The notes beneath the pieces are model-generated. The model saw nothing but the letters and a program-made list of their open reading frames with translations. It searched no databases and was not told the origin of the DNA. 64,000 bases of DNA from Anaerospora hongkongensis (GTDB taxonomy: Bacteria; Bacillota; Negativicutes; Sporomusales; DSM-15969). The DNA lies in NCBI RefSeq assembly GCF_004339805.1, contig NZ_SLUI01000002.1:310001-374000 (forward strand), given 5' to 3'. Within the stretch, counting starts at the first letter, position 1. Every line of letters begins with the position of its first letter. This document shows, piece by piece, positions 62,000 through 64,000 of this stretch. The position numbers and the translations under genes are program-made.

Positions 62000-62206
62000 T
62001 CCTCTCACCTCGATCTATGTATTGGAATAGATGAATAGCATATGCCACTAATACCCAGTTTCGGTATCTAAGACTATTATCCTGCATTTTGCCGCTCGGG
62101 CACTTAGCCTGGCAGTCGTTTTTTTCATCTATAACCAAAAAACGAATCTATTCATTTATGCTGTGTATTCCTTTATAATAGAGAAAATACGATTAGGAGA
62201 AACAGC

Positions 62207-62818
62207 ATGATACAAGCCTTTCTACACGGACTCATCTTAGCACTGGGATTAATCCTGCCGCTCGGAGTACAAAATTTATTTGTCTTTCAGCAGGGTGCAG
62301 CACATAGCAGCTTTGTTCATATACTGCCTGTGATTTTTACTGCTGCCCTGTGCGATACCGCCCTTATTCTCCTGGCAGTCCAGGGTGTATCCTTATTTTT
62401 GCTTAAATTCCCCTTATTTAAGCTTATTTTATTGTCAATCGGTGTAGTTTTTCTAACATATATGGGCTGGGTTACCTGGAACGATAACCACGTTCCGGAC
62501 GAAGAGGCACCTGCTCAAAAAACCTCCCCCCGCCAGCAAGTCATCTTTGCCGCCTCCGTTTCCTTGCTTAACCCCCATGCCGTAATGGATACGATTGGCG
62601 TAATCGGCACAAGTTCCAGCAGCTACGAAGGACTGGAAAAATCGCTGTTCGCTTTCGCCTGCATCTTTGTGTCCTGGGTCTGGTTCTTCTTTCTGGCGGC
62701 AGCCGGCAGAATGATCGGCCGACAGGCCAAATTTTCTACGTGGCGCAAGAAAATTAATCGAGTCTCAGCCTTCTTTATGTGGCTGTCGGCAGCCGCAATG
62801 GCCTATAGCGCTCTATAA
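62207..62818 (+). CDS. LysE-family amino-acid exporter
   Basis: A 203-residue protein with about six membrane helices; MIQAFLHGLILALGLILPLGVQNLFVFQQG is the LysE/ArgO N-terminus and SLLNPHAVMDTIGVIG the conserved middle motif. Probably exports basic amino acids such as lysine or arginine, but specificity is inferred. TAGGAGAAAC precedes the ATG. Single gene with terminator. Confidence 0.88.
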   Translation: MIQAFLHGLILALGLILPLGVQNLFVFQQGAAHSSFVHILPVIFTAALCDTALILLAVQGVSLFLLKFPLFKLILLSIGVVFLTYMGWVTWNDNHVPDEEAPAQKTSPRQQVIFAASVSLLNPHAVMDTIGVIGTSSSSYEGLEKSLFAFACIFVSWVWFFFLAAAGRMIGRQAKFSTWRKKINRVSAFFMWLSAAAMAYSAL

Positions 62819-62824
62819 ACAAAA

Positions 62825-62857
62825 ACTCCCGGATAGCTGTCTAGTCTATCCAGGAGT
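62825..62857. terminator. Terminator between LysE and saccharopine dehydrogenase-like genes
   Basis: ACTCCCGGATAG pairs with CTATCCAGGAGT, T-run on the plus strand. Confidence 0.8.
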
Positions 62858-62866
62858 TTTTTATAT

Positions 62867-64000
62867 TCACACAGTTTCTAAGGACTTAATAACTGGAGCT
62901 TCAAAAGTTGCAGGCGCTTCCAGCACTTCTGTCGGCAAGCCCATTGTATCCAGCAGTTTGATAAAAGGAGTAGGGTCCAGTTCTTCGACATTTACCATCT
63001 TCTTAGCGTCCCAATCGCCGCGGGCGACGAGAATAGCTGCCGCTACGGCAGGCACACCTGCCGTATAGCTGATGGCCTGAGACTCTACTTCCTGATAGCA
63101 TTCGGCATGATCGCAGGTGTTGTAAATGAAGATTTGCCGCGGCTTGTTGTCCTTGGTTCCGCGAATAAAGTTGCCGATGCAGGTTTTACCGGTATAACCC
63201 GGTGCCAGTGAGGCAGGATCAGGCAGCAGTGCCTTTAAGACTTTAATCGGTGCAATTTCTACGCCTTCAGCAATTTTGATCGGCACTTCCGAAGTAAGGC
63301 CGATATTGGTTAAAACCGAAAATACATTCAGGTAATGGTCGCCAAAGCCCATCCAGAAACGAATCGAGTTTGCATCGATATTTTTAGAGAGGGAATGAAG
63401 CTCATCATGGCCGGTCAAATACACCGGGCAGCTGCCCACTACCGGGAAATCATAGTCGACTCTGATGGAATGAACCTTCTGCAGCACCCATTTCCGGTCT
63501 ACCCAGGTCCAAACCTTCTTAAACTCGCGGAAATTAATTTCAGGATCAAAGTTTGTGGCAAAATATTTGCCATGGCTGCCCGCATTTACGTCCAGAATAT
63601 CAATTGTATCAATAGTATCAAAATACTCTTTTTGAGCTAAAGCGCACCAGGCATTTACCACACCGGGATCAAAGCCAATCCCTAAAATTGCGGTAATTCC
63701 ATTTTCCGCACAACGTTCTTTGCGCTTCCACTCGTAGTTAGCGTACCATGGGGGATTTTCACAAACCTTGTCCGGTTCCTCATGAATAGCGGTATCCATA
63801 TAGACAGCACCAGTTTGAATGCATGCTTCCAGCACCGACATATTAATATAGGACTGACCTACATTAATAACAATTTCTGATTTCGTCTCTTGAATTAATT
63901 GAACTAAAGCAGGAATATTCAATGCATCCACTTCGCGTGAATATAATTTTTTCGACGAATCTTTCACGTGATTTTTCCGTAAAATGCTTTCAATGATGGC
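62867..64000 (-). CDS. Saccharopine dehydrogenase / carboxynorspermidine synthase-like protein, 5' end outside window
   Basis: At least 377 codons, open to the window edge; the N-terminal Rossmann glycine motif lies beyond 64000. Visible: EVDALNIPALVQLIQE, IVINVGQSYINMSVLEACI, AVYMDTA, GITAILGIGFDPGVVNAWCA, and the C-terminal half with AVAAAILVARGDW. This pattern belongs to the Lys9-type saccharopine dehydrogenase/carboxynorspermidine dehydrogenase family; polyamine synthesis is likely but not provable here. The GTG at 63967 is internal, since the frame continues coherently upstream (AIIESILRKNH). Confidence 0.82.
   Translation of the reverse strand, partial: AIIESILRKNHVKDSSKKLYSREVDALNIPALVQLIQETKSEIVINVGQSYINMSVLEACIQTGAVYMDTAIHEEPDKVCENPPWYANYEWKRKERCAENGITAILGIGFDPGVVNAWCALAQKEYFDTIDTIDILDVNAGSHGKYFATNFDPEINFREFKKVWTWVDRKWVLQKVHSIRVDYDFPVVGSCPVYLTGHDELHSLSKNIDANSIRFWMGFGDHYLNVFSVLTNIGLTSEVPIKIAEGVEIAPIKVLKALLPDPASLAPGYTGKTCIGNFIRGTKDNKPRQIFIYNTCDHAECYQEVESQAISYTAGVPAVAAAILVARGDWDAKKMVNVEELDPTPFIKLLDTMGLPTEVLEAPATFEAPVIKSLETV

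Overview
The window is chromosomal DNA from a low-to-mid GC Bacillota. A complete tricistronic spore-germination receptor operon (gerA-gerB-gerC), AGGAGG-type ribosome sites, intrinsic terminators after most genes and a T-box in front of serA all point there. The mix of a glutaminyl-tRNA synthetase, an AhbC/NirJ1-type radical SAM protein, a 5-oxoprolinase cluster with DUF969/DUF979 permeases and biotin carboxylase, and small PAS-like chemosensory proteins is suggestive of the Sporomusa/Pelosinus side of the Negativicutes, but that placement is inference. No rRNA, tRNA, CRISPR array or prophage structural gene was seen.

Layout. 1-12.3 kb is core genome: a DUF1992 protein, a folate-type ECF S component, hemerythrin, a lipid kinase, glnS, a radical SAM/SPASM enzyme, a thioesterase, a membrane metallophosphoesterase, the mutY-NUDIX pair, a GalT/HIT-like protein, a Cys-Pro tetrapeptide-repeat protein and a His-rich YmaF protein. 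12.3-20.4 kb is the most unusual part. A 7.36-kb element bounded by imperfect inverted repeats and an ATCAYG core splits a host metallophosphoesterase gene exactly at the codons of its metal-binding GNH motif. The element has three overlapping tyrosine recombinases plus a TnpC-like HTH/coiled-coil gene (RIT/Tn554-like), a complete second copy of the gene it interrupts, and a frameshifted serine-hydrolase gene.

20.4-35.3 kb carries asnB, a cupin, a PAS-GGDEF diguanylate cyclase, a permease, thiD, sixA, a cadC-cadA metal-efflux operon with a visible operator, and the ger operon with a small two-helix fourth gene. 35.4-43.6 kb carries a free-standing sensor domain, a DUF1540 protein, a two-component system with a DUF2238-like membrane protein, a 25-residue membrane microprotein, a Met/His-rich exported protein, a lipoprotein, a tandem pair of about 400-bp structured repeats, and yeiH with a leader terminator.

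43.7-55.6 kb is devoted to amino-acid derivatives. It has a D-aminoacylase, then (reading leftward on the minus strand) lysR, pxpB2-pxpC2, and the operon pxpA-pxpB-pxpC-accB-DUF969-DUF979-accC-soluble MCP. The last looks like a uptake, activation and sensing unit for 5-oxoproline (pyroglutamate). 55.7-64 kb holds an SDH-type protease, a rhomboid protease, serA under a tandem T-box, msrB, a GDSL esterase, a nitroreductase, a CBS-pair protein, a LysE exporter and a window-truncated saccharopine-dehydrogenase-family gene.

Coordinates are for the start codon I consider most likely. Where this differs from the longest reading frame, the entry says why.
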